Source: Paraescarpia echinospica | Lineage: Eukaryota > Annelida > Polychaeta > Sabellida > Siboglinidae | Reading direction: 5' to 3' | NCBI GenBank assembly: GCA_020002185.1 | Contig: CM034543.1 | Location: forward strand, 11,512,246-11,576,245 | DNA: 64,000 bases | Part shown: positions 1 through 10,867 of the stretch, piece by piece | Layout of the letters: every line of letters begins with the position of its first letter | How positions within the stretch are numbered: the stretch's first letter is position 1 | Notes under the pieces: model-generated | Database searches by the model: none | Seen by the model: only the letters and a program-made list of their open reading frames with translations | What the model was told of the DNA's origin: nothing | Position numbers and translations under genes: made by a program

Positions 1-67
1 TACATCACAGCTATACATTGCGGTGCAAATAAGTGGTTTCTCTGGAATTATGTGTATCATCGTGTGT
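1..67. repeat. Left half of a dispersed repeat split by LINE A
   Basis: These bases closely match 31,561-31,627. The match stops where LINE A begins and resumes at 2767. The last five bases (TGTGT, 63-67) recur at 2762-2766 and are the likely target-site duplication. Confidence 0.75.
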
Positions 68-353
68 AAGTAAGTAAGTAAGTAAGTAAGTAATTCATTT
101 ATTTGCAACATTTAACATTACACGTCACAAGTAAACAAATACAATGTTGAATGTGGAAAGGGGGTGAACAGAAGTACAGTACTTATCAGTGGTTCACCCC
201 CAACCATTTTAGTTGCTTGCGATGTAAATACAATATGTTTTTATAGAGTAAAGATTTACCAATCAAAAATTAGTGTACACGGTGCCTACAACATAATAAG
301 TTTATATTAAATTTTGGTTTTTGACATTCTTATAGGTCTTCATTTCTCCACGA

Positions 354-2291
354 TTACAATAGTGCTGTATATCTGTCAATTATGAATGATTTGTACTTTT
401 TGTTAAACATACAAATATGCTGACACTTTCTTAAATCTTCAGGTAAACTATTCCACTGTTTGACTCAAATATTAGACACACACATAGCCTTCAGGGTTGT
501 ACGAACGTACAATTGTTTAAATACACCTCTCTGTCTTGTTACATACCAACATTCGTTATTCGAGTGAAAACAGCTTAGAATGTTTTTCGGAAGTAAATTA
601 TATTTCACCTTGTACATTGTGATAGCCGTTTTATACTCAATATAATCAAAAAACTTCATAACTTTAAGATCGACAAACAAGTTGTTTGTGTGATCTTGAG
701 CTTTTGCTACATATATAATACGAATCACTCTTTTTTGCAAAATAAATATCGGCCATAAGTTGGAACGATACGTGTTGCCCCAAATCTCAGAGCAGTAGTC
801 AATATACGGTATAAAAAGTGAAAAGTATAACAAGGATAATGACTTGACATTTAATAAGCTTCGTGCTTTGTAAATTATTGATGTTATTTTTGCTAGTTTA
901 GATTTAACCAATTGAATATGTGTTTTCCAGGATAGCTTCTCATCAATTATTACACCCAGGAATTTTGTTTGGTACACTCTTTCTATGTTTTTATGATTTA
1001 TGGTTATATTGATGCCTGGAGCATTTATATTTTTTCCAAATATCATGAAACTGGTTTTATCGACATTAAGGGATAGTTTGTTTAATTCGAACCAATATTG
1101 TAATTTCACCAACTCCCGGTTGACTACTGCGCTAAGCATATTTGGATCATCAGCACAATACAATATGTTGGTGTCATCTGCAAATAAAATGAATTTTAAT
1201 ATATCAGAAACTTTGCATAAGTCATTGATATAAATCAAAAATAATTTTGGACCAAGTATTGATCCTTGCGGTACTCCACATAATATGTTTAAAACATTAG
1301 ATTTTACATTATCAATACATACAAATTGTTTCCTCTTTTCAAGGTAACTGCTCAACCAATTATTTACAACCCCACGTATACCACACAATTCTATTTTTTT
1401 TAACAGCAGATTGTAGTTTACAGTGTCGAAAGCTTTTTTCAAGTCGATAAACACGCCTACTGACGATTTATTCTTATCAATTGCATTTGTTATTTCCTCA
1501 GTTAACTCCAATAACGCCATAGAGGTTGATCTGTTTTTTCGAAAACCATATTGACTTTCATTCAGTATATCATTAAGTTCTATAAAATTATTTAACCTGA
1601 GGTCAAAGAGTTTTTCTAGAATTTTGGTGAACTGAGGTAATAATGACACAGGCCTATAGTTGGCAAACTCCTTTTTATCTCCAGTTTTGAATAATGGAAT
1701 GACTTTTGCCATTTTCATTTTATCCGGAAATATGCCGGATTTAAAAGATCTATTACAGATCTGAGTTAATGGTTTTACAATATGAGAAATAACCTTTTTT
1801 ATGATATACATGTCTATATTATCATAATCATTGGAATATTTCCCTTTAAAATTGTTAACAACACTTAGTACTTCTTGTTCATCCGTAGCACAGAGAAACA
1901 TAGAGGCTTTCGTTCTGATTTGTACTTCCTCGTAATTACTGGTTGCATATAATGGTGTTTTGATTTTCTTGGCAATCCGTGGTCCAACATTTACGACGAA
2001 ATCGTTAAAGCCATTAGCTATTTCTGATTTATCAGTAAGGATTTTATTGTCACCGACAAATGAATCTGGAATAGATTTATAGGTGTTTCCCTGTTTGATT
2101 ATTGAATTTAATACTTTCCAAGTTCCTTTAATATCATGTTGATTTTTTTGCAATAATTTAGAATAGTGATCTTTTTCGGCTTGTCTTAGAATATTAATTA
2201 GCTTATTTTTATATATTTTGTATCTTTTTTCTGTGCTTTTTGATTTACTTGCAAGATATTTTTTGTAGATATTTTTTCTTTTTACATGCAT
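354..2291 (-). pseudogene. Reverse transcriptase of LINE A (decayed)
   Basis: The reading frame 2291 to 465 (608 codons) holds a full RT domain: a YRPVSLLP finger motif, YGFRKNRST, the palm block DLKKAFDTV, GVPQGSILGP, and the catalytic FADDTN at 1167-1184. After the stop at 465-467 the same frame continues with the WNSLPEDLR-type C-terminal motif and ends at a TAA at 354-356. The TGA at 465 is therefore a premature stop, not the native end. At the upstream end the frame differs by one base from the endonuclease frame within an A-rich stretch near 2270-2290. The start codon at 2291 is not a true initiation site. The enzyme would have copied its own RNA at a nicked target. Non-functional as it stands. 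Confidence 0.85.
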
Positions 2292-2761
2292 TTGCTAATC
2301 CTTTTGTAAACCATGGCTTATATGAGTTGTGAATCTTATTATAAACCTTTCTTAACGGACAATGGGTATTGTATAGATCGGATAATTTTTTTACAAATTC
2401 ACTATATGCCGTGTTAATATCCTCCGGTTGCATAATCAAGTCCCAATTACAGTTGGCCAATGCCGTGCTAAATGACTGTATACAATGCTCGTTTCTACAC
2501 CTGACATATTTAAAACTGTGTCCTTTAGGTCTATCAATGTTACTTCTACTCAATGCGAAAACAGGTAAATGGTCACTAACATCTGTAATTAATAACCCAC
2601 TGCAAACCTCCTTTGTCAATTCGTTAGTGAAAATATTATCAATCAAAATGGCGCTGAATTCAGAGATTTTACTTGGCTTTGTAATCAATGGGTATAATCC
2701 GTAACTGTACATGACGTCTAGAAACTGTTTAGTTCCGTAGTGAGTATCATGTTTTAAAAGA
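2245..2761 (-). pseudogene. Endonuclease C-terminal fragment of LINE A
   Basis: This frame carries the end of an APE-type endonuclease, with the conserved VSDHLPVF block holding the SDH metal/catalytic signature, followed by the linker to the RT. The open frame extends to 2814, but residues encoded beyond 2761 come from the flanking repeat and do not belong to the element. The catalytic N-terminal half is absent through 5' truncation. The frame terminates at 2245, overlapping the RT frame by about 47 bases; a single-base indel in the poly-A-rich stretch explains the split. Confidence 0.8.
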
Positions 2762-2860
2762 TGTGTCGCGATACTTATCGTATCGTTGCACAACTGTCGT
2801 GTTGTACGTACCATAGCTTAGAGTATCGTGATAGCTCTACTACAAAATTGAATAAGCATG
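2762..2860. repeat. Right half of the dispersed repeat split by LINE A
   Basis: Matches 31,627-31,722, including a block around CGTATCGTTGCACAACT, then diverges after AAGCATGG. It begins with the 5-bp target-site duplication TGTGT (2762-2766). Confidence 0.7.
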
Positions 2861-2863
2861 GAG

Positions 2864-3056
2864 CCGCAACACAATACTCATGTGCTACACGCCATTCCTG
2901 AGTGTGGTAACAACACGTTTTTTTATTCAGAACTACACTCCCTGGCTACACGACCCTACGGCGTTCTGCCAGCCACACACTACAACTATCAACGTCAGCG
3001 CCGAGATCCCAACTTTCTGTAGCGGCCAATTGAGTACAGTAGCGATTACGTGTCAT
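2864..3056 (-). repeat. LTR-like dispersed repeat, copy 1
   Basis: Shares about 190 bp with 38,618-38,808 and 51,600-51,790. On the minus strand it contains AATAAA followed closely by a GTGTTGTTG GT-rich stretch and ends ...GTGTTGCA, as the end of an LTR would. No internal element or matching second LTR was found beside it, so a solo LTR is only an inference. This copy is clearly more diverged than the other two. Confidence 0.45.
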
Positions 3057-3248
3057 CCGGCCGCGTAACCAAACAACGCATTTTGGCGGGCTATGCACAA
3101 CAACTGCCAGGCGCGCCAGCGTCTATTGCAATCAAACAGTCCACTAGTTTTTCAGCTAAACATTTTTGGTCGGTTACATTAAGAACTCGTGTATTACGGT
3201 CAGGCGTTAGATATGTCACTATCCGTTAAAATACTGCTGCGTCGTTTC
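3022..3248. repeat. 230-bp direct repeat, copy 1
   Basis: From GCCAATTGAG to ATACTGCTGCGT the sequence recurs at 4064-4292 in the same orientation, roughly 80-85% alike by eye. It lies about 1 kb from its partner, outside the fucosyltransferase cassette. No ORF is evident. Confidence 0.8.
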
Positions 3249-3564
3249 GGTTCCATGTTAAACAATACACTACATTCGATTGTGTGTTGCCAAGATGGCG
3301 GATCACCTTGACGACAGGACATAAAATAAGTGTTATGACGTATAACTAATGAACTCAATGGCACTGCTAGCCAACCCCGTGGCTCCCCAACATGCCTTCA
3401 ACATCCTACTGTCCACGCCGAGCTGCACCTAACAACTCCCACTGTCTTTCCCTAACGCAGATATCCAAAAATTTCAAATGCCACTCCCATCTATTTTAGC
3501 CGCCGCACCTGCCTTTAACAACTAGTTACGTAAGTTGCACTAGGCTAACCATCTGCTGTCCAGC
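3249..3564. other. Unassigned non-coding stretch
   Basis: No convincing ORF, repeat or structural RNA was seen here. Confidence 0.5.
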
Positions 3565-4033
3565 CACCGTCAAGCTATCTTAGAAGTAGTTAAAATATTG
3601 TATTTCGTAACATATTATGCATGAACGCCTGTGTTTAGTCACGACCACTTTTATTTCTGACTTCTTCATCAGACGGCTTCTCCAAGATGGCGACACGGTA
3701 GTCATTATGCGCAGGCGTGATGCACAGGTGTACGGCCCAGCAGTCGTAGACATTACATTTACCGGTCCTCGTCTCGACCGACGCTGTTCTAATCCTGTTT
3801 GTTTACTGACGCAATTGTAAGAAGACTACACACGACGTAAATTAATCAGTAATAATTTATGAGTGAACATTACACAACACGATTACCTGTTCTGCGTACC
3901 GGATCAACGTCATTCTTCTTCTTGTGTTATGCCTATTAGAGCGTCATATCCAGTTATACGAAACATTCAGCAATATATATATATATATATGGTTGTTCTC
4001 GTCCTGATTATTGAGGTTAATCCGTGTTTAGAA

Positions 4034-4327
4034 TCTAAGATAACCCTCTCCATGCTTGCTTAGGCCAATTGAGTCCAGTATCGATTACGTGCCATCCGTC
4101 CCAGTATTGAGCAACAGCTTTTAGCGAGCTAAGCACAACTGCCAGGCGCGTCAGCGTCTATTGCAATCAAACGAGAGAAACAGTCCACACGTTTTCCAGC
4201 TGCACATCTTTGGTTGGTCACATTAAGAACTCATATATTACTGCCAGGCGTTAGATATACATGTCACTATCCATTAAAATACTGCTGCGTGGCCATCTAA
4301 GATAACCCTATCCATGCTTCCCTAGGG
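4034..4327. repeat. Inserted 230-bp repeat flanked by a 30-bp duplication of the gene's 3' end
   Basis: The 30 bases at 4034-4063 and those at 4298-4327 are near-identical and correspond to the last codons and stop of the fucosyltransferase gene. Between them lies the second copy of the 230-bp repeat (4064-4292). Cassettes 2 and 3 have only one copy of the 30-mer and no insert. The insert starts immediately after the stop codon, leaving the protein intact. Confidence 0.8.
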
Positions 4328-5526
4328 TCCTCTGTCGAATTTACTTTCCTGTAGACGACATCTACGGGGACCTCTGTCGGAGATCGGGGTCTATGATAGA
4401 TGGTCACTCCACCCGCCAGGTAGGCGGACAATTGGCCGAATGTGCCCATGGTGATGATACTATGATTGCAGCTAGAGAGGATTGCAAAGTCCACGTTTGC
4501 AGTATGCCCGACGGAGAAGACAGTTGGGCGTTTCGTTACAAAGTTCACCTTTGCCCAATCAATATCGTCAGAACAAACGACATACATCGTGTTGTTTTTA
4601 AAGATGCAGTTTAAAAACGCGACAGCATGACGGAAGTACGCTGCGTCCGCTATCCAATCCATGCGACCATCCTCTTCCCGCCTATGTAATAAATCAGTCC
4701 GCCGGATGTGCACTGCGATCACGACGACGTCTGACGGCAAAAGGTGGAACTTCGCCATGGAACTCCGCAAGAAGTCGTCCGCTTCTTTCTGGATATCATC
4801 GCGGAAGCGGAAGTGGTTTTGGACGAGATCTCGCATTACGTGTTGGCGGTATTTCCAGTCTGGAAAGATACATACGAGTTCAACATCAACCCGTGGATCA
4901 AAGTATTCGGTGCGCTTGTCATAACCTGCCCCGACAACGTATTGGACCCAATCGCGACCAGGACGGTCGCTCTGAACCACTGTCGCGTTTAGCTTGAATA
5001 GCGTCAGTAATGGATTCTTTGCAGATATCACGTGACGCATACCATTCCTACGTGCTATGCCGTACAGCCCTGCGTATGTAAGCATCCTGTTGCCTGTGCG
5101 TCCCATGAATATAGCCGATAAACGTCCAGTGTCCGGCGCTGGCTCCAGAACTGTCGAAGTGTTCGTTCGGTATCGCAACACGATGGTACGATTGGAACTT
5201 GCTACGATACCGCGAGCTTGATGGCTGGCGTAGTAAGTCTTTTTATCTCTCCTCTCCAACAGTTCCAAATTACGCAGACTGCCCATCTTCAGAACAGGGT
5301 GTTGGGCGTCCGGGAGCTGTAAGCTGAACTTGTTGTCCTTCATAGAGTTGTAGTGGTGATCCACAACCACACGAATAACGGTCGATGTGTCAGCTGCTCT
5401 AAATCCGGTCGAGATGTCTGATGCTAACATAGAACGGTTGAGAAAACATGAGATGAGACAATAGGTCACTATTGCTATAATCACCAGCACCACTAACCGG
5501 CTTGCTGTTACCATAATAAACGCCAC
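4297..5526 (-). CDS. Galactoside alpha-1,2-fucosyltransferase-like protein (GT11), copy 1
   Basis: An intronless ORF of up to 409 codons. Residues about 9-29 form a hydrophobic segment with a short basic N-terminus, as in a type II Golgi enzyme, followed by a stem. GT11 landmarks are in order: GRTGNRMLTYAG (142-153; family G-x-x-GNQ/R region), HIRRTD (273-278, donor-binding signature), SDDIDWAK (319-326) and TMGTFGQLSAYLAGG (359-373). Sequons occur near 112, 180, 311, 354 and 397. The family moves L-fucose from GDP-fucose to galactose of glycans in the Golgi. The codon at 5524-5526 is GTG, where copies 2 and 3 have ATG; the first in-frame ATG is codon 5 (5512-5514), giving 405 residues and keeping the membrane anchor. 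Acceptor specificity cannot be read from sequence. It could be a non-expressed duplicate, but no disabling change is visible. Confidence 0.85.
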   Translation of the reverse strand: MAFIMVTASRLVVLVIIAIVTYCLISCFLNRSMLASDISTGFRAADTSTVIRVVVDHHYNSMKDNKFSLQLPDAQHPVLKMGSLRNLELLERRDKKTYYASHQARGIVASSNRTIVLRYRTNTSTVLEPAPDTGRLSAIFMGRTGNRMLTYAGLYGIARRNGMRHVISAKNPLLTLFKLNATVVQSDRPGRDWVQYVVGAGYDKRTEYFDPRVDVELVCIFPDWKYRQHVMRDLVQNHFRFRDDIQKEADDFLRSSMAKFHLLPSDVVVIAVHIRRTDLLHRREEDGRMDWIADAAYFRHAVAFLNCIFKNNTMYVVCSDDIDWAKVNFVTKRPTVFSVGHTANVDFAILSSCNHSIITMGTFGQLSAYLAGGVTIYHRPRSPTEVPVDVVYRKVNSTEDPREAWIGLS

Positions 5527-5559
5527 CGTCCGTATGGACTATACACCGCGTCAGTATTG

Positions 5560-6110
5560 CGTCCTACGCCGTTGCGCGCGGTGAAAATACGACCACCACA
5601 GTAGATATGTAGCGATCCACTGTCCTACGACATCTTAGCAACACGGATGTAAAATCGATATGACCAATTTGTCATATAAAAATGGGATGTCCTTGTTTTA
5701 GTACTGTCAAATGCGCAATACATTCGGTAATTCTATACTTGCAGGTAATCGAACGGACATGCACGCATTTGTGCACGAGCACGCACACTTATGCAAGCGT
5801 GCACACACGCACGCATAAACATGCATGACAACAATTAATTAATGTGACGTTTCAGTGTCAGTTTACTTGTAACTAATATGAACAACACAGAAGCCTATCA
5901 ATCAGTTGGCCCTACATAAACATACAAAGAGACTACGTCTTCCTGAAGTATTTGTACATAATTTACGTCAGCTGTCCCCATCCGATTAACATAACACCTG
6001 CCTTCCAGTACGAACCATAAAACTTGAAAAACCCGTAAACCAAGATCAATTTAGAATAATAGAAGGCGTCACTTTCATTCAGAAAGGCCATATGTGAATT
6101 CCTGAACGTT
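5560..6110. other. 5' flank of fucosyltransferase copy 1, no gene
   Basis: Up to about 5930 this aligns to the flanks of copies 2 and 3, including a GCACGCA-rich stretch at 5755-5825 and AACACAGAAGCCTATCAATC near 5885. No core promoter is convincing. The rest has no recognised gene. Confidence 0.5.
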
Positions 6111-6284
6111 GTTGCAAACCGTGTATACGAAAACGGTAGCATATCAAAATCCATACACACACATAGTTGCATACATACATACATATATACATGCATACAT
6201 ACATACATACACATTATACATACATACATACGTACGTACGTCAGTACGAACGTACGTATATACATATATACATACATTCATACA

Positions 6285-6320
<36 letters not shown>

Positions 6321-6402
6321 TATACATAAATACATAACTACATACATGCATGCATTCATACATACATACATACACACACGCACACACATACACACACACA
6401 TA

Positions 6403-6444
<42 letters not shown>

Positions 6445-6570
6445 CATACACACACGCACACACATACACATCTTACTTTCCATGCATTACTTTCGAACGT
6501 GATGCGCCCGAGTTGCAAACCGTCTATGACGAAAACTTTAACATATGCACATCCTTACACATATAGGTAC
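6111..6570. repeat. (CATA)n/(CA)n microsatellite bracketed by GCAAACCGT...GACGAAAAC units
   Basis: 6170-6480 is a compound CATA and CA repeat. The unit GCAAACCGT, GAAAAC, then CATATC/CATATG and CACATAC-type bases occurs before (6114) and after (6511) the array. The same unit occurs at 56,768 and continues at 62,173 in cassette 3, where an Academ-like element splits it. Confidence 0.85.
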
Positions 6571-6600
6571 GTACATGTGACAAACTGACACACTAAATAG

Positions 6601-7913
6601 CTAATTATGATTACAGTAGTCTCGCATATTGATGGCCCTATACATGCTCATACACTACACAAGTTATGTGTGGTTTCAATTGCCTGGCCTACCTTCCGTC
6701 ACTAAAACAAAACCCACATATATAGTTTTAGCTTGCATTATTTCATTATGCATTTAGCTTCACACAATGAAATAAAACATAATTTCGAAAACTAACGAAT
6801 TATGGGTAGGTCACTTGAAGCTAGCAATTGATATGTTTATTTAACTTAACTATTAAATTGTCCATCTTTCATAACACACGATATATAATACAGAGAACAT
6901 CAGGTGTATAGATGACGGCGATCATTTTACAAATGTAAGGACAATTACAAATAACATGACATGAAAAGTCAAATATATGTTTACAAAATTTTTTGGGGAA
7001 TATATACCAAACTAACTTAATCTTGCCTGATATGTAAAAAAGTTATATCTTCGCACGGAGGCTTACCCTACACCTGGGTATTTGTTATAATATCCATGGA
7101 TCTGTACCGATCATATTTACCTCTCCTGTTTCATTGAGAATTTACTATTCATTTCGTTCACTTCAACAATAAACCAGTTATACCGAAAGCATTTACCCAA
7201 TCAGTTTCGTTTATATCAGTATACCAGTCCCTGGTTAGCCACACATGACCTGGTTAACCACGCGTGACCTGGCTACCAACACGTGATTGGACAATGAGCA
7301 TAAACCAACGATGTGTGACGTAACGTTGCAACGCAACCGGCCAGCCTCGCTCGTTCCAACAAAGCACTTCGCTTGCTGGAGTGTATCACAAAAGTGCTTG
7401 AAAAACAAGATTTTATGTTTCCTCCCTGAATATAATCATAGTTCTATGATTCAAACCTGCAAGTTTTATTGATCTCCAAACAACAATGGACGACTTAAAT
7501 TCGATATTCAAATATATGTGTTAACGAACACTATTCACGCTGCCACGTAAGCATTCCGGTGGGGTTAGTATAATCAAAAATATGTTTAACACATTCTAGG
7601 ACTTCGCGTACTGATGTAACCATCCTTTAATCACCAGTAGCTTAACGACACGTAGCTGGTCACGTGTTCGTCAGCCTGCTTAGTGCAGGTTAGTCCTCGT
7701 GAATCTAACGATAAAATATAATTGTTGTTGATGACTTTAACATAAATACAAACTCTTTTATTCAGCCGACAGCTCATATATTACTAAAATCATTCACGCA
7801 GTACTGCTATCGTCATCAACGGACGTGGTTTGCAATGGGATAGAAACTGTTGCGAAGGGGTTATGATGCATGCTTCATTACACATTGCCTTATCTGTAAA
7901 GGAATATGATATA
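6601..7913. other. AT-rich intergenic DNA with a short 19-bp tandem repeat
   Basis: No gene seen. At 7227-7290 a roughly 19-bp unit (CCTGGTTAACCACGCGTGA-like) occurs three times in tandem with variation. The remaining bases show nothing recognisable. Confidence 0.55.
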
Positions 7914-8046
7914 TCATGCGTGCAGATAGGCTATCCCATCCATGCCCCTATTCAAGCTTTGCCAAATACACTGACTGTTGTTGTTTTCTAGGTCCTGCAA
8001 TCGCGGTATTGTCGCAATAGTTATGACACTAGCGCAATAGTTATTG

Positions 8047-8840
8047 CTATCCTCTTGTTCCCCTGTCTGTCTGGGGTGAGCCTGGCCTCGATTCCGATCC
8101 TCGATTCCCTGTACGACCACGGCCATTATTCTTATTGGCCTTTGACATTTGGTCGCACTGTTCACTCAGTTCGTGACATTGTCTACTTGCCAAGCTGGTT
8201 TTGTAGCACAGAATTCGATGGTTTGCAGTAGTTGTGGCCAGAGTTCTTGACATACACACTCTCTCCTGGATCAAGCTTCCTCTGGTGTGTTTGCGGTTAT
8301 CTGTCTCTTTCATCTGAGTTTGCTTCTTGTGAACACTCCCTTGCAGGCTTGGATGAAGGAGACCTAACCTAGAACACATCTTCCTCTGATTTAGCACTTC
8401 CATCGGTGACTTTCCAGTTGTCGACTCTGGAGTTCGGCGATAGTCGGACAATAATCTCTGTAGCTTCATTTCGACCGTGTCTCCCGCCGTTTTGGTGATG
8501 CCCAATTTCACGGTCTGTACTGCCTTTTCTGCTAGGCCATTTGAGGCAGGATGGTATGGAGCGGACGTTATGTGGAAAACTCCATTATTCCCAATGAACG
8601 TCTCCAACGCTCGTGAAATTCGGTGCATTATCCGAAGCCAACACTTCCGGGAATCCATGTTGTGTGAAGGTCTCCCTCACTTTACCAATTGTTGCTATCG
8701 ATGTTGTTACCTCATGATAGGACTATTAATCCGCTTGGACGTAGCATTCACTGCTACTGCCAACACTTTACCGAGAAACGGTTCAACATAATCGATGTGG
8801 ATGCGAGTTCACGGCTTTTCGTGCCATTCCCACGGGCGTA
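8047..8840 (-). pseudogene. Gypsy integrase remnant
   Basis: The open piece 8658-8047 holds the end of the integrase core and its C-terminal tail, with HPASNGLAE-like residues (here YHPASNGLAEKAV) containing the catalytic Glu region. Just upstream, in other frames near 8815 and 8620, are the IHIDY and DNA-type blocks expected around the two catalytic Asp, interrupted by several stops. The chain would have inserted element cDNA. Clearly dead. Confidence 0.75.
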
Positions 8841-9226
8841 GGGGAGCGGCAGGTGGTGAATTGTTAAGCAGTTAGAATGTGTGGTGGAATCACAACTCGG
8901 GCACCCCACAAGACACAACCGTCTTGCACACTTAACTCATCTCGTCTACAATGGCATAGTGTCATCTAGATGTCGGCCTTTCCGTCAGGCCAATCACGCA
9001 TCAGGTATTCACGGACATGCGCCAGCATAGGATCACGACCAGTACAGTGACTGAACTGCGCTGCGCTCGCTGGTGATGAGTTCCGTTCCTCTATCAACAA
9101 GATGCGTTCTTCAGATTTGTCCTTCATCGTCACTGTTAATGGCAACCTACTGAGACAGTCAGCATTGCCATGGTTTCTACCTGCCTTATACTGGATCTCG
9201 TACTCGTATTCACCCAGAGTGATTGC

Positions 9227-9919
9227 TCACCGTTGTATGCGGGGTGATGCCGTGATCAGAACTTGCTTCAGTTCACCGAACATCGACACCAGTGGCTTGT
9301 GATCTGTCACGGTCACAAAGCGCCGTACATAGAGCTGTTTGCGGGATTTCTTAAGCGCGAACATGAATGCAACTCCCTTCTTATCGAGCTGCGAGTAATT
9401 TCTTTCTGCAACATTAAGTGTCCGTGATGCACATCCCACTGGGCGCTCGGTACCATCTTCCATGTCGTGCGAGAGCACAGCGCCGAGTTCGTAGTTCGAC
9501 GCATCGCACTGGAGTAGTATTGGCTTAGTGGGATGATAGTGAGCCAACACTTTAGCTGACAAGAGGAGTTCTTTGGCTCTCTGGAAACGCCGCTGCTGTT
9601 GTGGTCCCCAGAACCACCTCTGTTCTTTGCCCAGCAACTTGTGCAATGGCGCTAGCACGGTCGACAGGTTGCAAAAAAATCTCCCGTAGTAATTCAGCAG
9701 ATCCAGGAATGCTTCTAATTCCGACACATTCTTTGGAGCTCTCCCCTTCTGAATGGCCTCCACCTTGTCTTCTACAGGATGCAATCCATGTTGATAAATC
9801 TTGTGACCCAAGTACATAACTTCATCTGCCAGAAATATGCACTTCCCTCTCTTAAGCCTTAACCTGATGTCTTCTAGTCTTCTCAAGAGCAAATCAAGAG
9901 TTTCAACGTGTTGCACCAA
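9227..9919 (-). pseudogene. Gypsy RT connection and RNase H remnant
   Basis: The 230-codon frame carries the RT thumb/connection (FLADEVMYLGHKI, NYYGRF) and then RNase H, starting at LLQCDASNYELGAVLSH with the first catalytic Asp and ending at the TDHKPL block with the last. It overlaps the upstream RT frame by 17 bases and is out of frame with it, so one frameshift separates the catalytic palm (HLDD, about 9923-9942) from this part. RNase H would degrade the RNA of the RNA:DNA hybrid. Confidence 0.8.
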
Positions 9920-10445
9920 TCAAGATGATGTCATCCAGGTGCACAGAGAATCCCGGTATACCATGCAAGATGTTTTCGATTGTCTGTTGGAAAATAGCTG
10001 GTGCCGAACTGATGCCACACGTCAGGCGATTGTAACGAAACAATCCTTTATGAGTATTCACCATGACATACTCCTTTGACTTCTCGTCCAGTGGAAGTAG
10101 CGAATAGGCATGACTCAGATCCAGGTTGCTGAATTGTTTACCACCTGTCAACTTCCCATACATGTCATCCAGCGTTGGAATCGGGTACTGTTGAAGATAT
10201 GCCACTCTGTTCACCGTTAGTTTGTAGACTCCACACACCCTAACCTTGTCATCAGCTTTGAGGAGTGGAACTATCGTGGTAGCCCAATTGGAGTAACGCA
10301 CAGGCTCAATCACGTTCGTCTGCACCAATCTATCCATTTCCTCCCCCACCTTCTGCTTCAACGCATACGGAACTGACCTCAGTTTGAAAAACTTTGGTGG
10401 TTGGTTGCACTCAACGTAAATCTTCGCAGTGGTCCCCGTCAGCAA
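9903..10445 (-). pseudogene. Gypsy reverse transcriptase remnant
   Basis: A 180-codon frame with the RT fingers and palm: PYALKQKVGEEMDRL, VRVCGVYKLTVN, FSNLDLSHAY with the first catalytic Asp, and SVHLDDIIL, which is the YxDD box with His for Tyr. The sequence style is that of K02A2.6-type Gypsy elements of invertebrates. CGDYK, usual in the family, reads CGVYK here. The frame breaks at both ends against the neighbouring protease and RNase H frames. Confidence 0.82.
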
Positions 10446-10619
10446 CCTAATCCTTCCCCGATAACTTTGGTGTGTTTATCCAACATCCCTCACAGAGATG
10501 CTGCATACTTTATGTCAGTCCAACTTGATGTTGTATAGCCACTGTAGATCAAACAACGCTGTCTTGTCTGAGCCTATTGTGATGATTAACGGCAAATGAA
10601 GTGCCTGTTGATCATCATA

Positions 10620-10814
10620 TTACACCGTCACTATGATCTTACCAGCCAGTTCAATTTTCTGGTTCTCGTATGTCTTCAAGACAATACCAGCCGGTTGTAT
10701 TGGCACGTGACCCAAATGCTTGCGACGCAAGCTCTCTGGAAGCAATGACACGTCTACTGCTGTGTTTAGCTGCATGTCAAACTTGGTGTCTTCAATGCGG
10801 GCACCATGATGCAA
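10620..10814 (-). pseudogene. Gypsy aspartic protease remnant
   Basis: A 64-codon piece with the retropepsin layout, but the active-site D[ST]GA block reads LNTAVDVSLLPE, with Asn in place of the catalytic Asp and further changes. This would be inactive even if expressed. It lies in the expected position between the zinc knuckle and RT. Confidence 0.65.
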
Positions 10815-10867
10815 CTGCTCTTCAGTGCGTCCACTGTGTACATGCTGTACACTGCGAAATGGTCTTC

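Larger units (their letters stand above)
68..2761 (-). mobile_element. LINE A: 5'-truncated non-LTR retrotransposon (CR1/L2/Rex1-like)
   Basis: The element reads right to left. Its 3' end at 68-91 is a (CTTA)n tail on the element strand, and its 5' end at about 2761 falls inside the endonuclease domain, so most of the front is missing. Flanks 1-67 and 2767-2855 rejoin to give the uninterrupted sequence seen at 31,561-31,722, which defines both ends. TGTGT flanks the insertion on both sides. It encodes the end of an APE-type endonuclease and a reverse transcriptase, in two frames with one internal stop. Clade is inferred from RT style; CR1, L2, Rex1 and Daphne-like groups were not separated. 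Confidence 0.85.
3565..5935 (-). repeat. Fucosyltransferase cassette 1 (diverged duplicon)
   Basis: From CCAGCCACCGTCAAG onward this aligns to 41,428-43,545 and 54,432-56,550, covering the 3' flank, the gene and the 5' flank as far as the microsatellite. It is the outgroup copy, visibly more diverged than copies 2 and 3 are from each other. Its homology to cassette 3 seems to continue further upstream (to about 6170). Confidence 0.85.
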
